A stretch of 64,000 bases of DNA from Marivita geojedonensis (GTDB lineage: Bacteria; Pseudomonadota; Alphaproteobacteria; Rhodobacterales; Rhodobacteraceae), in assembly GCF_002115805.1 (NCBI RefSeq), contig NZ_JFKC01000004.1, forward strand, positions 152,577-216,576. Reading direction: 5' to 3'. Position numbers and translations under genes: made by a program. How positions within the stretch are numbered: the stretch's first letter is position 1; every line of letters begins with the position of its first letter. A model generated the notes under the pieces. The model was not told where the DNA came from. It was given only the letters and a program-made list of their open reading frames with translations, and ran no database searches. Below are positions 27,528-36,745 of the stretch, one piece after another.

Positions 27528-28438
27528 GCCGCTGCCTCCGCAGAGTTGATCTGTGCCACGGTGCGCTGAAGAACGCGCACCACCTGTTCAAGCTGCCGTT
27601 TGTCGTCTTTGCCCAACGGGCGCAGCGGTGGGCGGGGCGGTCCGGCATGCAACCCGTTCATTTCGACCCCGTGCTTGATGCACTGGGTGAACTTACCGCC
27701 CTGTTCGAGCACCCGCATAAGCGGCATCATTGCTGACATGATGCGCCGACCGCGTGCGAAGTCGCCATCGACCGCGCAGGCGCGCCACAGCGCGATGTGC
27801 TCGGCAGGCAGGAAGTTCGACCCGCCGCACACCCATCCGGGCGCGCCCCAGGCAAAGAATTCGAGCGCCTGATCGTCCATGCCGCAGCACATCTGGATGT
27901 GCGGGTAGTCCCGCGCCAGCAGGTGTACGCGATTGATGTCGCCGGAACTTTCCTTGATCGCCTGCACATTGCGCGACCGCCCGACCCGGTCAAGAAACTC
28001 TTCGTCCATGCCGACGCCCATGCGACCGGGGTAGTTGTAAAGCATGATCGGCAGATCGGCGGCGCGGTCGATGGCAAGCGTGTTGAGCGCATTTTCGCGC
28101 TCTGTCGGAACCGCGTAGGGCGGGGTTCCCACAAGGATCGCGTCTGCGCCGATCTTCGCGGCATGTTCCGCCATCGCAATGGAATCGGGCAGGCGGATGG
28201 CCACTGTCCCCACCATCAGCGGAACACGCCCTTTGGTCGCGTCACGCGCTAGCGCGGCAAGCTCCATGCGTTCTTCCATCGACTGGGCGTAATACTCGCC
28301 GGTCGACCCGCCGTTGATGATCCCGTGTACGCCTTGTGCCACGAGATAGTCGATCATCGCGACAAAGCTGTCGCGGTCGATCGTCCCGTCCTCGCGGTGC
28401 GGGGTGATGACCGGGGTCCAGATCCCTTCGAAATTCAT
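27524..28438 (-). CDS. Dihydrodipicolinate synthase family lyase
   Basis: The 304-residue class I aldolase-type TIM barrel has the family motifs GIINGGSTGEYYAQS (in place of GTTGES), LYNYPGR with the catalytic Tyr and the Schiff-base Lys in AIKESSGD. It is unlikely to be the lysine-pathway DapA, given its place in a catabolic operon behind a GntR gene and next to a semialdehyde dehydrogenase. DHDPS-family enzymes in similar operons include 1-pyrroline-4-hydroxy-2-carboxylate deaminase and sugar-acid lyases. The start overlaps the gntR stop by four bases. Confidence 0.9.
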   Translation of the reverse strand: MNFEGIWTPVITPHREDGTIDRDSFVAMIDYLVAQGVHGIINGGSTGEYYAQSMEERMELAALARDATKGRVPLMVGTVAIRLPDSIAMAEHAAKIGADAILVGTPPYAVPTERENALNTLAIDRAADLPIMLYNYPGRMGVGMDEEFLDRVGRSRNVQAIKESSGDINRVHLLARDYPHIQMCCGMDDQALEFFAWGAPGWVCGGSNFLPAEHIALWRACAVDGDFARGRRIMSAMMPLMRVLEQGGKFTQCIKHGVEMNGLHAGPPRPPLRPLGKDDKRQLEQVVRVLQRTVAQINSAEAAA

Positions 28439-29145
28439 GATGCTCCTTTCGCGGCAAGGCCGCTCCCCAGCGGTTCCCGAAGGCCCTCGGGCGTAACGAA
28501 CCGTTCGATTTCAGCCCGGCTCAGATCCCAATGCGCGATGGCAAGGTCGGCGGCGCCGTCGGCATCGCCCGCCTCGATCAGGTCGATCAGTTGATCATGC
28601 TGATCGGCGGCGACCGCACGTTGATCGGCAAGAGCAGGCGTGCGCGGATTGTAGAAGGTCATGCCGATCCGGGTATGGTCGATCAGTAGTCGGCGCAGGC
28701 TCGGCGTCAGGTATTCATTGTCGGCCATCTCGCCGATGATCGCGTGGAACCTCTCATTGGCGAGCGCCCGCTCTGCCGTGCCACCTTCGCGGATCGCCCT
28801 GCGGAACAGGGTTTGTGCGTCCTTCAGACGCATGATCTGTGCCGGAGTGGCAAACTGTGCAGCAAGCCGCGCGGTGGCGGCATAGATCATCGGGGCGGCT
28901 GTAAAGAAATTGCGCAGTGTCTTGTGCGTCATGGGCGCAACCTGCGCACCGCGGCCTTCGTGCAGTTCGACATATCCCTCACCGCCCAGTTGCCGCAGGA
29001 CTTCGCGCAAGGGGGGGCGGGACATGCCGTATTCCTCGGCGAGCTGCGTTTCGTCCAGATAGGCCCCCGGTTCCAGTGTCTGTGTCAGAATGCGCCGACG
29101 CAGGTCGTCGAGGCAGGCGGTTTTTCGGGCTCGGGTTTCGCTCAT
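28435..29145 (-). CDS. GntR family transcriptional regulator
   Basis: A 236-residue GntR protein: winged helix at residues about 10-75 (PGAYLDETQLAEEYGMSRPPLREVLRQLGGEGYVEL) and an FCD-like C-terminal domain containing RFHAIIGEMADNEYLTPSLRRLL. It heads the operon with the DHDPS-family lyase, aldehyde dehydrogenase and FAD oxidase, so it most likely controls them in response to a pathway intermediate. It is divergent from the GlxA-type regulator gene; the shared 181-base region contains a recognisable minus-strand promoter but no convincing palindromic operator. Confidence 0.88.
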   Translation of the reverse strand: MSETRARKTACLDDLRRRILTQTLEPGAYLDETQLAEEYGMSRPPLREVLRQLGGEGYVELHEGRGAQVAPMTHKTLRNFFTAAPMIYAATARLAAQFATPAQIMRLKDAQTLFRRAIREGGTAERALANERFHAIIGEMADNEYLTPSLRRLLIDHTRIGMTFYNPRTPALADQRAVAADQHDQLIDLIEAGDADGAADLAIAHWDLSRAEIERFVTPEGLREPLGSGLAAKGAS

Positions 29146-29189
29146 CTGTCCCTTCCTCGCGCGCCGGGCTGGTGGTCAGTGTGCTGGGA

Positions 29190-29217
29190 TGTATATCTAA
29201 ATAATTATTATTGTCTA
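29190..29217 (-). promoter_or_regulatory. Possible sigma-70 promoter of the gntR-DHDPS-ALDH-oxidase operon
   Basis: On the minus strand TAGACA (29212-29217) and TATACA (29190-29195) are spaced by 16 AT-rich bases, about 45 bases before the gntR start. Both hexamers are one or two bases from consensus. Confidence 0.45.
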
Positions 29218-29326
29218 CTGAGATTCTTTATGGCTTCATGTGATCGTCACGCCCCCGCATTCGGGCATGAATGGTCCCGTAATTCGATCCGGGGTGCTGC
29301 CAACGAGAGAAAGGAAGGGGCGCTGA

Positions 29327-30277
29327 ATGCCACCGCAGCACTTTGTCTTTGCGCTGGTCGAGGATTACACGCACATGGCCTTTGCCTGCGCGGTTGATCC
29401 TCTGCGCATCGCCAATCTGATCAGCGGCGAGGAGTTGTATCGCTGGTCCTACGCGTCCGAGGACGGTCGCATCGCGCAGGCCTCTGACGGCTCGCGGCTT
29501 GAGGTGCAGTATGGCTTCTCCGAGCTTCCGGACTGTGACCGGTTGTTCCTGCTGTCCGGTATTCACATGCAGAAGAAGGACACCTCGCGCCTGATTGCCG
29601 CGCTGCGCCGGGTCGACCGGACGCGCCGGACCGGGATCGGCGCTCTGTGTTCCGGCGCCTGGGTGCTGGCAAAGGCCGGGTTTCTCGATGGTCGGCAGGC
29701 GGCGATCCACTGGGAATACCACGACAGTTTCATGGAGGAATTCCCCGAGGTTGCGCTGGTCCGCAACGTGTTCGTGTCGGATGAGAAATATGTGACAGCG
29801 TCCGGAGGCACAGCCACGGCGGATCTGATGCTGCACCTGATCGAACAGGATCACGGGTCGGACCTGTCTCAGGCAGTGGCAGACCAGATGGTCTACAGCG
29901 CCGCCCGCGCGGCGACCGCAGAGCAGAAAGTGTCGCTTCAGTCGCGGCAGGGGATGCGCAACCCGCATCTGGCCCGAGCGATCCAGATGATGCGCGATCA
30001 CCTTGACGATCGGGTGACACACACGGCGCTGGCCGAGGCAACAGGCGTCTCGGTCCGGCAGTTGGAGCGCATGTTCGGCAAGTATCTCAACACCTCGCCC
30101 AAGAAGTTCTACATGGAACTGCGCCTCGAACGCGCGCGCCACCTGTTGCTGCAAACCGAGATGTCGGTGATGGATGTCGCGCTGGCCTGCGGGTTCGAAA
30201 GTTCCGGCCATTTCAGCCGCGTCTACCGTGCCGCATATGGCGTGACCCCGATGTTGCAGCGGGGCAAACTGACGTAA
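29327..30277 (+). CDS. GlxA/GbdR-type AraC family regulator
   Basis: The 316-residue protein joins a DJ-1/PfpI-like sensor domain (residues about 1-180, with the elbow GALCSGAWVLAKAG) to a C-terminal AraC pair of helix-turn-helix motifs (about 215-312, LAEATGVSVRQLERMFGKYLNTSPKKFYMELRLERARHLL ending in VALACGFESSGHFSRVYRAAYG). Regulators of this build include GbdR, CdhR and SouR, which respond to glycine betaine, carnitine and sarcosine. Its position between an amine-catabolic operon and the tungstate importer supports a role in methylated-amine control (inference). Confidence 0.9.
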   Translation: MPPQHFVFALVEDYTHMAFACAVDPLRIANLISGEELYRWSYASEDGRIAQASDGSRLEVQYGFSELPDCDRLFLLSGIHMQKKDTSRLIAALRRVDRTRRTGIGALCSGAWVLAKAGFLDGRQAAIHWEYHDSFMEEFPEVALVRNVFVSDEKYVTASGGTATADLMLHLIEQDHGSDLSQAVADQMVYSAARAATAEQKVSLQSRQGMRNPHLARAIQMMRDHLDDRVTHTALAEATGVSVRQLERMFGKYLNTSPKKFYMELRLERARHLLLQTEMSVMDVALACGFESSGHFSRVYRAAYGVTPMLQRGKLT

Positions 30278-30299
30278 CGGAGCAGGGCGGAGCAATTAT

Positions 30300-30317
30300 T
30301 TTTACCGCTTGGTAAAA
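30300..30317. repeat. TTTACC-N4-GGTAAA palindrome, copy upstream of tupB
   Basis: TTTTACCGCTTGGTAAAA, a perfect inverted repeat of 7-bp arms around 4 bases, 23 bases after the GlxA-type gene stop and about 185 bases before tupB. The same motif recurs at 43652-43667 and inside lipB at 4035-4052. Confidence 0.6.
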
Positions 30318-30500
30318 TTCCTTGGCGCTGTACGATGTTCGCCCCTGGATTGCGTTGCATATCTTCCGGAGATCGCGCGATGGATCGGGCTCATGTTGCC
30401 GGACAACCTCCCTTGCAATCAGCAAAATATGTGCCTTGAACTTCTCTTTGTTAACTGCATAGCTTGCGATGTCCGTAAATAATGCAGTTTGAGGGAAAAT

Positions 30501-31208
30501 TTGCAAAGCATTGGAGATGCTCTGGGTCTTGCTGTGGCGCTGGTTCTGTCCGGCGATCCGGATCTGCTTGAGATCGTCCTGCTGTCCCTGCGCGTCAGCC
30601 TGTCCGCGACTGTCATCGCCTGTCTGATCGGACTGCCCGTTGGGGCGCTTGTGGCGATTGGGCGGTTCCGGGGCCGCAATGCGCTGCTTGTTTTCATGAA
30701 CGCGTTGATGGGCCTGCCGCCTGTTGTGGTGGGGCTTCTGGTCTATCTGCATCTGTCGCGCTCGGGTCCACTGGGATTTCTTGGTCTGCTCTACACGCCG
30801 ACGGCGATGATCATTGCGCAGGTGATTCTGATCGCGCCGATCATTGCAGCGCTGTCGCGGCAGGTGCTGGAAGACCTGCACACCGAATATGCCGATCAGT
30901 TCCGATCGCTGTGCCTCTCGCGGGTGCAGACGGTGCAGGCGCTTCTGTGGGACGCGCGCTATTCTCTGCTGACTGTAGGTCTGGCCGGGTTCGGGCGCGC
31001 GGTGGCCGAGGTCGGGGCAGTGATCATCGTTGGTGGCAATATCGATCACCTGACCCGCGTCATGACCACGGCCATTGCGCTTGAAACCTCGAAGGGGGAA
31101 CTCGCGCTGGCGCTTGCGCTGGGCATGATCCTTCTGATCATCGCGCTTGGCGTAAATGCCGCCGTGCAATCGGTGCGCATGACGGCGGCCCGGCAGGCCT
31201 ATGTCTGA
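30501..31208 (+). CDS. tupB: Tungstate ABC transporter permease
   Basis: A 235-residue permease with about five membrane helices and the coupling loop EYADQFRSLCLSRVQTVQALLWDARYSLL. The sequence GLPPVVVGLLVYLHLSRSGPLGFLGLLYTP is typical of the TupB branch of oxyanion permeases. The most likely start is the TTG at 30501, because GAGGG ends five bases before it; no ATG is near. It overlaps tupC by eight bases. TupB carries tungstate (or molybdate) across the inner membrane for pterin cofactor enzymes. Confidence 0.88.
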   Translation: MQSIGDALGLAVALVLSGDPDLLEIVLLSLRVSLSATVIACLIGLPVGALVAIGRFRGRNALLVFMNALMGLPPVVVGLLVYLHLSRSGPLGFLGLLYTPTAMIIAQVILIAPIIAALSRQVLEDLHTEYADQFRSLCLSRVQTVQALLWDARYSLLTVGLAGFGRAVAEVGAVIIVGGNIDHLTRVMTTAIALETSKGELALALALGMILLIIALGVNAAVQSVRMTAARQAYV

Positions 31209-31956
31209 CGCCGCCGCGATGCCCTTTGCGCAATCCGTCCGCTCTGCCGTGCCATCGGTATTGATGCCGCTTCGGGTGCGCGACCTTGTTCTGCGTTTCG
31301 GAGAGATCACGGTTCTCGATCACCTTTCGCTGGACCTCGGTCCGCGCGGATGCACGATGATTATGGGGCCGAACGGCGCAGGCAAGAGCCTGCTGCTCAA
31401 ACTGCTGCACGGCCTGATGCAGCCCACGGCGGGACAGATCGACTGGGGTGGGCAGGGGCCAACGGACGTCACCGCACGTCAGGCGCTTGTATTTCAGAAA
31501 CCGGTTCTGCTGCGGCGCTCGGTTCGGGCCAATATCGAATTCGTTCTCAAAGCGCGCTGCAAGAGACCTGGCGAAAGCGCCGAGTTTCTGGAACATGTGG
31601 GCCTGAGCCACAAGGCCGACCAGCCGGCACGCCTGTTGTCGGGCGGCGAGGCGCAGCGTCTTTCGCTGGCCCGTGCGCTGGCGACCGATCCCGAAGTTCT
31701 GTTTCTCGACGAGCCCACGGCCAGCCTCGATCCCGCATCCGTTCTGGCCATCGAGCGCATCGTCAGTGACGCGCGCAACCGCGGTGTGCGCATCATCTTC
31801 GTGACACATGACGTCGGGCAGGCACGGCGCATGGCGGATGATGTCGTGTTCATGCACCGGGGCAAGGCGGCCGAGCACAGCCGGGCCGATGACTTTTTCC
31901 CCGATCCGCAAAGCAGCGCGGCGCGGGATTTCCTGAACGGAAGAATTGTCGTCTGA
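31201..31956 (+). CDS. tupC: Tungstate ABC transporter ATP-binding protein
   Basis: The 251-residue ATPase has Walker A GPNGAGKS (residues about 58-65), Q-loop LVFQKPVLLRRSVRANIEFVL, signature LSGGEAQRLSLARAL and Walker B VLFLDEPTASLD, followed by the H-loop VTHDVGQARRMAD. The QKPVLLRRSV signature around the Q-loop is typical of TupC/WtpC-type ATPases. There is no C-terminal TOBE domain, so feedback regulation by bound oxyanion, as in ModC, is not expected. Gene order permease-ATPase-binding protein differs from the usual tupABC order. Confidence 0.88.
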   Translation: MSDAAAMPFAQSVRSAVPSVLMPLRVRDLVLRFGEITVLDHLSLDLGPRGCTMIMGPNGAGKSLLLKLLHGLMQPTAGQIDWGGQGPTDVTARQALVFQKPVLLRRSVRANIEFVLKARCKRPGESAEFLEHVGLSHKADQPARLLSGGEAQRLSLARALATDPEVLFLDEPTASLDPASVLAIERIVSDARNRGVRIIFVTHDVGQARRMADDVVFMHRGKAAEHSRADDFFPDPQSSAARDFLNGRIVV

Positions 31957-31981
31957 CAACCAACACAACGGGAGGGCTTTC

Positions 31982-32800
31982 ATGTTTGCAAGAACACTTG
32001 GCGCGACGGCTTTGGCCCTGACGCTCGCGGGCGCGGCGTCGGCGCAGGAACAGTCGATCCTCGTCCAGTCGACCACGTCAACGGCCAATTCGGGTCTTTA
32101 CGACTACCTGCTGCCGATCTTTCAGGACAAGACAGGTGTTCAGGTGAACGTGGTCGCCGTAGGCACCGGTCAGGCGATCAAGAACGCCGAGAACTGCGAT
32201 GGCGACGTGCTGCTGGTCCATGCGAAGCCATCCGAGGAAAAATTCGTTGCGGCGGGTTTCGGGACCGAACGCACCGACCTGATGTATAATGACTTTGTCA
32301 TTGTCGGCCCGGCGGCCGATCCAGCGGGTGTCGGCGGCATGTCCGATGTGCAGGGCGCGCTGTCGCAGATCGCTGAAAAAGGCGCGATGTTCGCCTCGCG
32401 CGCTGATGACAGCGGAACCCACAAAAAGGAAATGGCGCTCTGGGCCGACAGCAGTGTCGATCCGACGTCCGCATCCGGCGGCTGGTACCGCGAAACCGGC
32501 TCTGGCATGGGGGCAACGCTCAACGCGGGTATTGGCATGGGCGCATATGTCATGACCGACCGCGCCACGTGGATCAGCTTTGCCAACAAGCAGGACTACC
32601 AGATCGCGGTGCAGGGCGACGAGGACATGTTCAACCAGTATGGCGTGATCCCGGTCAACTCCGAGAAATGCCCGTCCGTGAATGTGGACGCTGCCCGGAC
32701 ATTTGCCGATTGGCTGGTCTCCGACGAGGGTCAGGAGGCCATTGCAGGCTTCAAGGTGGCCGATCAGCAGCTGTTCTTCCCGAACGCTCCGGGCAATTGA
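31982..32800 (+). CDS. tupA: Tungstate-binding periplasmic protein
   Basis: TupA captures tungstate with very high affinity in the periplasm. The 272-residue protein has a signal peptide (MFARTLGATALALTLAGAASAQ) and the TupA signature segments TTSTANSGLYDYLLPIFQ, GTGQAIKNAENCDGDVLLVHAK, MYNDFVIVGP and SRADDSGTHKKE, which hold the oxyanion-binding Ser/Thr and Arg residues. The ATG at 31982 has GGGAGGG eight bases upstream; an in-frame ATG 12 codons earlier lies inside tupC. A weak GC stem (about 32808-32837) follows the stop, without a T-run. Confidence 0.93.
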   Translation: MFARTLGATALALTLAGAASAQEQSILVQSTTSTANSGLYDYLLPIFQDKTGVQVNVVAVGTGQAIKNAENCDGDVLLVHAKPSEEKFVAAGFGTERTDLMYNDFVIVGPAADPAGVGGMSDVQGALSQIAEKGAMFASRADDSGTHKKEMALWADSSVDPTSASGGWYRETGSGMGATLNAGIGMGAYVMTDRATWISFANKQDYQIAVQGDEDMFNQYGVIPVNSEKCPSVNVDAARTFADWLVSDEGQEAIAGFKVADQQLFFPNAPGN

Positions 32801-33000
32801 TCCAAAGGTCGGGGCGGCTCAAGGGTCGCCCCGGACCACAGACGCGCACAGACATGATCGCTGCTGTCGATCGCTGCGCGTCAGACCTCGCCAACCACCC
32901 CGTTCCGGATTAGCGTGGCGCAACGCACAGGGGCGCATCAGGCGGGCACAGCCTGCATCGGGCGACACTCTGATCGCAGAGCAAAACGGGGAGGGGCGAG

Positions 33001-34608
33001 ATGCAGGACCATGGAACCTATGACTATGTCATCGTCGGTGCAGGCAGCGCCGGATGTGTTCTGGCGAACCGGCTGAGCGAGGACCGGGACACGCGGGTGC
33101 TGCTGCTCGAAGCGGGCGGCTCGGACAATTATCACTGGGTGCATATCCCGGTCGGATACCTCTATTGCATCGGCAACCCGCGCACGGACTGGGGGTTCAA
33201 AACCCAGCCCTGCGACGGTTTGGGAGGGCGGTCTCTCCTTTATCCGCGTGGCCGGTTGCTGGGGGGCTGTTCGTCAATCAACGGTATGCTCTACCTGCGC
33301 GGTCAGGCCGCCGACTACGACGGATGGCGTCAGCTGGGCCTTGCAGGCTGGGGCTGGGACGACGTTCTGCCCTATTTCCGGAAATCCGAGGATTACTACG
33401 GAGGAGAGGATGACCTGCACGGAGCGGGCGGTGAATGGCGCGTCGAGGAACAGCGCCTGCGCTGGGACATTCTCGATGCGTGGAAAGACGCCGCGGTGCA
33501 GGCGGGCATCCCCGAGACGCCGGATTTCAACCGTGGCGACAACTTTGGTGTGGGGTATTTCAAGGTCAACCAGCGCGCAGGCTGGCGTTGGAGCACGGCA
33601 AAAGGGTTTCTGCGTCCCGCGCGGAACCGGCCTAACCTGACGGTTCTCACCCATGCGCAGGCCGACCGGGTTCTGTTCGATGGTCGCCGTGCGTCAGGCG
33701 TTCAGTTCCGGCACAACGGGTCGGCCTCGCGGGTCAGCGCACGGCGCGAGGTCATCCTGTCCTCTGGCGCCATCGGGTCTCCACAGATCCTGCAGCTGTC
33801 GGGCATCGGTCCGGCGGATCATCTCCACAGCCTGGGTATCGACGTCCTGCACGACCAGCCCGGCGTCGGTTCCAACCTTCAGGACCATCTGCAGATCCGT
33901 TGCGCCTACCGGGTCCGGAACGCCAAGACGTTGAATACGATGGCCAATTCTCTGATCGGAAAAGCCAGGATCGGGCTTGAGTACCTGCTGACGCGGTCCG
34001 GCCCGATGTCAATGGCACCAAGCCAGCTGGGTGCGTTCGCCCATTCCTCTGCGGATGTTGCGACGCCGGATCTTGAGTATCACGTTCAGCCGGTCACGCT
34101 CGAGGCATTCGGCCAGCCGCCGCATGACTTTCCCGCCATCACCGCAAGCGTCTGTCACCTGCGCCCCGAAAGCCGGGGCCATGTGCGCATCAGTTCACCG
34201 GATCCGACGGCGCATCCCGAGATCCAACCGAAATACCTGTCCACCGAAGGTGATCGCCTCGTGGCTGCGCGCGCGATCCGGCTGACGCGCCGGATCATGG
34301 AGCAACCGGCGCTGGCTCCCTTCACGCCCGAAGAGTTCAAACCGGGGCCCACCTACCAGACGGATGCCGAGCTTGCCGAAGGTGCGGGCCAGATCGCATC
34401 GACGATCTTTCACCCGGTCGGCACCGCGCGCATGGGCACCGATGCCGAGGCCGTTGTCGATGCCGACCTGCGGGTGAACGGAGTGGACGGGCTGCGGGTC
34501 GTCGATGCGTCGGTCATGCCGCGCATCACGTCCGGCAATACCAATTCCCCGACAATCATGATCGCGGAAAAGGCAGCCGATCTGATCCGCGCCAAAGCGA
34601 TGGCCTAG
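33001..34608 (+). CDS. GMC family FAD-dependent oxidoreductase (choline dehydrogenase-like)
   Basis: A 535-residue GMC oxidoreductase with the FAD motif [20 protein letters not shown] (residues about 6-25), the [20 protein letters not shown] signature, [18 protein letters not shown] and the C-terminal catalytic segment HPVGTARMG ... [26 protein letters not shown] with the active-site His/Asn pair. BetA, alcohol dehydrogenases and other alcohol oxidases share this build, so substrate cannot be read off. Its place beside TupBCA, a GbdR-like regulator and an MttB-family enzyme makes choline or a related amino alcohol attractive but unproven. GGGGAGGGG precedes the ATG. Confidence 0.9.
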   Translation: MQDHGTYDYVIVGAGSAGCVLANRLSEDRDTRVLLLEAGGSDNYHWVHIPVGYLYCIGNPRTDWGFKTQPCDGLGGRSLLYPRGRLLGGCSSINGMLYLRGQAADYDGWRQLGLAGWGWDDVLPYFRKSEDYYGGEDDLHGAGGEWRVEEQRLRWDILDAWKDAAVQAGIPETPDFNRGDNFGVGYFKVNQRAGWRWSTAKGFLRPARNRPNLTVLTHAQADRVLFDGRRASGVQFRHNGSASRVSARREVILSSGAIGSPQILQLSGIGPADHLHSLGIDVLHDQPGVGSNLQDHLQIRCAYRVRNAKTLNTMANSLIGKARIGLEYLLTRSGPMSMAPSQLGAFAHSSADVATPDLEYHVQPVTLEAFGQPPHDFPAITASVCHLRPESRGHVRISSPDPTAHPEIQPKYLSTEGDRLVAARAIRLTRRIMEQPALAPFTPEEFKPGPTYQTDAELAEGAGQIASTIFHPVGTARMGTDAEAVVDADLRVNGVDGLRVVDASVMPRITSGNTNSPTIMIAEKAADLIRAKAMA

Positions 34609-34710
34609 GCGCGGCAATCCAGGCTGTTCAGGTTCGGTCGGCCCACATTGGGCCGTATCCAAAGTGGATGCCTCAAACCGGTCAACTCCCCGGCGTTGCA
34701 CTGTTTTTTG

Positions 34711-34733
34711 ATTGTCTCGCTTCATGAGACAAT
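34711..34733. promoter_or_regulatory. Inverted repeat upstream of the RTX/DUF4214 gene
   Basis: ATTGTCTC and GAGACAAT form perfect 8-bp arms around 7 bases, 65 bases before the start at 34799. There is no T-run on either strand, so an operator is likelier than a terminator. Confidence 0.4.
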
Positions 34734-34798
34734 TGACTTGCCGGGCGAATCCACCCTCAGTTGGCGCATCGCAACTCTAACGGGATTTTTCGGATTTT

Positions 34799-36649
34799 AT
34801 GGAAAACGAATTTGAACAGACGCTTGCCGCCTCGCTGTCGTCGCTGGCTCCGATTGCGGGTTTCGGGGGGCTGACGGCCCCGGCCACGGAAGCCGACCTT
34901 CTTCAACTGACCGTCGGTGAATATCTTGATCTGCTGGATGCAGCGGAACAGGCGCTGCAGGCGCAACGCCCGCAGATTCAGGCGCTCATGTCCAATCCGC
35001 AGTTCACCGCCGATCTCGATGGTGAAGCACTGGCGTTTCTGCAGGACTGGGCCGATGGGGACTTTACTCTGATCACGGATGCCTTCGATCAGGCACGTGC
35101 GGCGCTCAGCGGTGTGCCGCGCAGCACACTGCTGGTCGATGTGTAGGGCCTCGACGGCAATGGCGGCACACTGCGCGACGACATCGAACAGGCCTTCGCC
35201 GATGCCGATGCGCGGCTGGCAGAGCTGCTCTGGAGCGAAAACAACGGTCTGTTCACCTCCAGCACGTTCACTGTCGATCCCGACACCGGAAGCTGGTTCA
35301 TTTCCGGAACCGATCTGAGCGGATCGACACTTGCCGAACTGTGGGCCATCGTCGGCGAAGCTGCAGGCAATGCGATCATTGCCTATTTCGAATCCCAGAC
35401 CACCCTGATCAACCAGTTGATCGACCAGGGAACAAGTCCTGCCGCCTTTGCTCAGGCCGAAGCTGCGGTTGAATCCGCGTCCGCTTCTGCGATCGAGGCG
35501 CTGCAGGGGTTCGGCCAGACCCTTACCACAAGCCAGGACGTCGATCTGTCGTCTTTCGAGGCCCTGGCGCTTGCGCAGTATCAGTCCGTGATCAGCGCGG
35601 TGGCGGCGGCTCTGCCCGATCTGGAAGCGGCGCTCAGCCAGCTGGTCATCGGCTCGCGCAACTCCGACCCGACCTTCGTGGTCAATCTCGAAGGCGACGT
35701 GAACGGATCGGACGAGGGTGACTGGTTCTATCTCAATGACGAGGACAACACCTTTGACGGCGGCATCGGTCAGGACGTGGTCTTTGCCTTTGGCGGCAAT
35801 GACCGTCTGACCGGCGGTGCGGATGACGACACCCTCTTCGGGGGCGAAGGCAATGGTGACACTGCGGTCTATTCCGGGCCGCAGGGGCGCTACACTCTGC
35901 AGATCTCGGCTGATGGCGTGTCGGTGATTGACCGGGCAGGGACCGACGGCACTGACAAACTGAACGAGATCGAACTGCTGTCTTTCTCTGACAATGCAGA
36001 ATTCAATCTTGCAAATCAGGTGGGTATCGCGTCGCTCAGCCCGGAGGATATCGCAACCTTCGTTGAGCTTTACATCGCCTATTTCAACCGCGCGCCGGAT
36101 GCCGAAGGTCTCAATTTCTGGGGATCGGCCTTTGCCAACGGCTTCTCGCTCGAGGCGATTGCCACGCTGTTCCTCGATCAGCCGGAAACACGGGCCACCT
36201 ATCCTGACACGCTGACCAATCTGGAATTTGCGACGCAGGTCTACAACATCGTGCTGGGTCGGACGCCGGATCAGGACGGTCTCGACTTCTGGGCGGGGGC
36301 GCTTGACGGCGGTGGCGTGACCCGTGACCAGTTCATCCTCGAGGTGCTGCGCGGGGCCAAGGCAGAGCCGCCTGCTGGCGCAACGCAGGACTTCATTGAT
36401 CTGCAGCTGGGCGACCGCGCATATCTGAGCGACAAGACCGATATCGGGACCTATTTCGCGGTCATCCGCGGCTTGTCCGACGTCAGCGAAGCGGATGCGG
36501 TGATGACCCTCTTCGTGCGCGGAGACCAAAGCAGCATCGACGCGGCCTTCAACGCGACGAACCAAGCCTACAACGAAGCGGTTGCAGCCGACAGCGGGGA
36601 TATGCTGATCCAGCTGGTTGGCGTGGTGGACGATCCTTTCGCCATCTAA
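34799..36649 (+). pseudogene. RTX-repeat/DUF4214 protein gene interrupted by one in-frame amber codon
   Basis: A single frame of 616 codons is broken only by TAG at 35144-35146 (codon 116). Residues 1-115 and the part after the stop continue without a frameshift and share the same acidic, Ala/Leu-rich helical character. From about residue 321 come four RTX-like nonapeptides (GGIGQDVVF, FGGNDRLTG, GGADDDTLF, GGEGNGDTA), then DUF4214 repeats (about 410-525, IAYFNRAPDAEGLNFW and IVLGRTPDQDGLDFW). Proteins of this kind are calcium-binding, secreted by type I systems and surface associated. The part after the stop has only a TTG as possible restart (35417). It could be a recent nonsense mutation, a sequencing error or read-through. 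No signal peptide, as expected for type I export. Confidence 0.75.
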
Positions 36650-36669
36650 GCGACCGGTTCCGCCCTGTG

Positions 36670-36704
36670 ACAGCGCGCCCCTCGACGGGCGCGCTGTTCG
36701 TTTT
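36670..36704 (+). terminator. Rho-independent terminator after the RTX/DUF4214 gene
   Basis: An 11-bp perfect stem (ACAGCGCGCCC with GGGCGCGCTGT) with a 6-base loop is followed by TCGTTTT. It ends the transcript 20 bases past the stop at 36649. Confidence 0.85.
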
Positions 36705-36745
36705 AGCTAACGCCTCACAGGGAAACGCTGACGAGGCAGAGCATT

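Noticed and set aside
29146..29326. GntR operator in the gntR/GlxA-type intergenic region
   Set aside because: AT-rich sequence with a promoter but no clear palindrome beyond short AT symmetry.
35144..35146. Amber codon read as pyrrolysine because an MttB-family gene lies in the same region
   Set aside because: The MttB-family gene itself has no internal TAG, no pyl genes are visible, and an RTX protein has no need for pyrrolysine.
34757..36565. A 602-codon open frame on the minus strand opposite the RTX/DUF4214 gene, uninterrupted where the sense gene has a stop
   Set aside because: The sense frame has RTX nonapeptides and DUF4214 repeats and its own terminator; the antisense product shows neither domains nor a ribosome-binding site.
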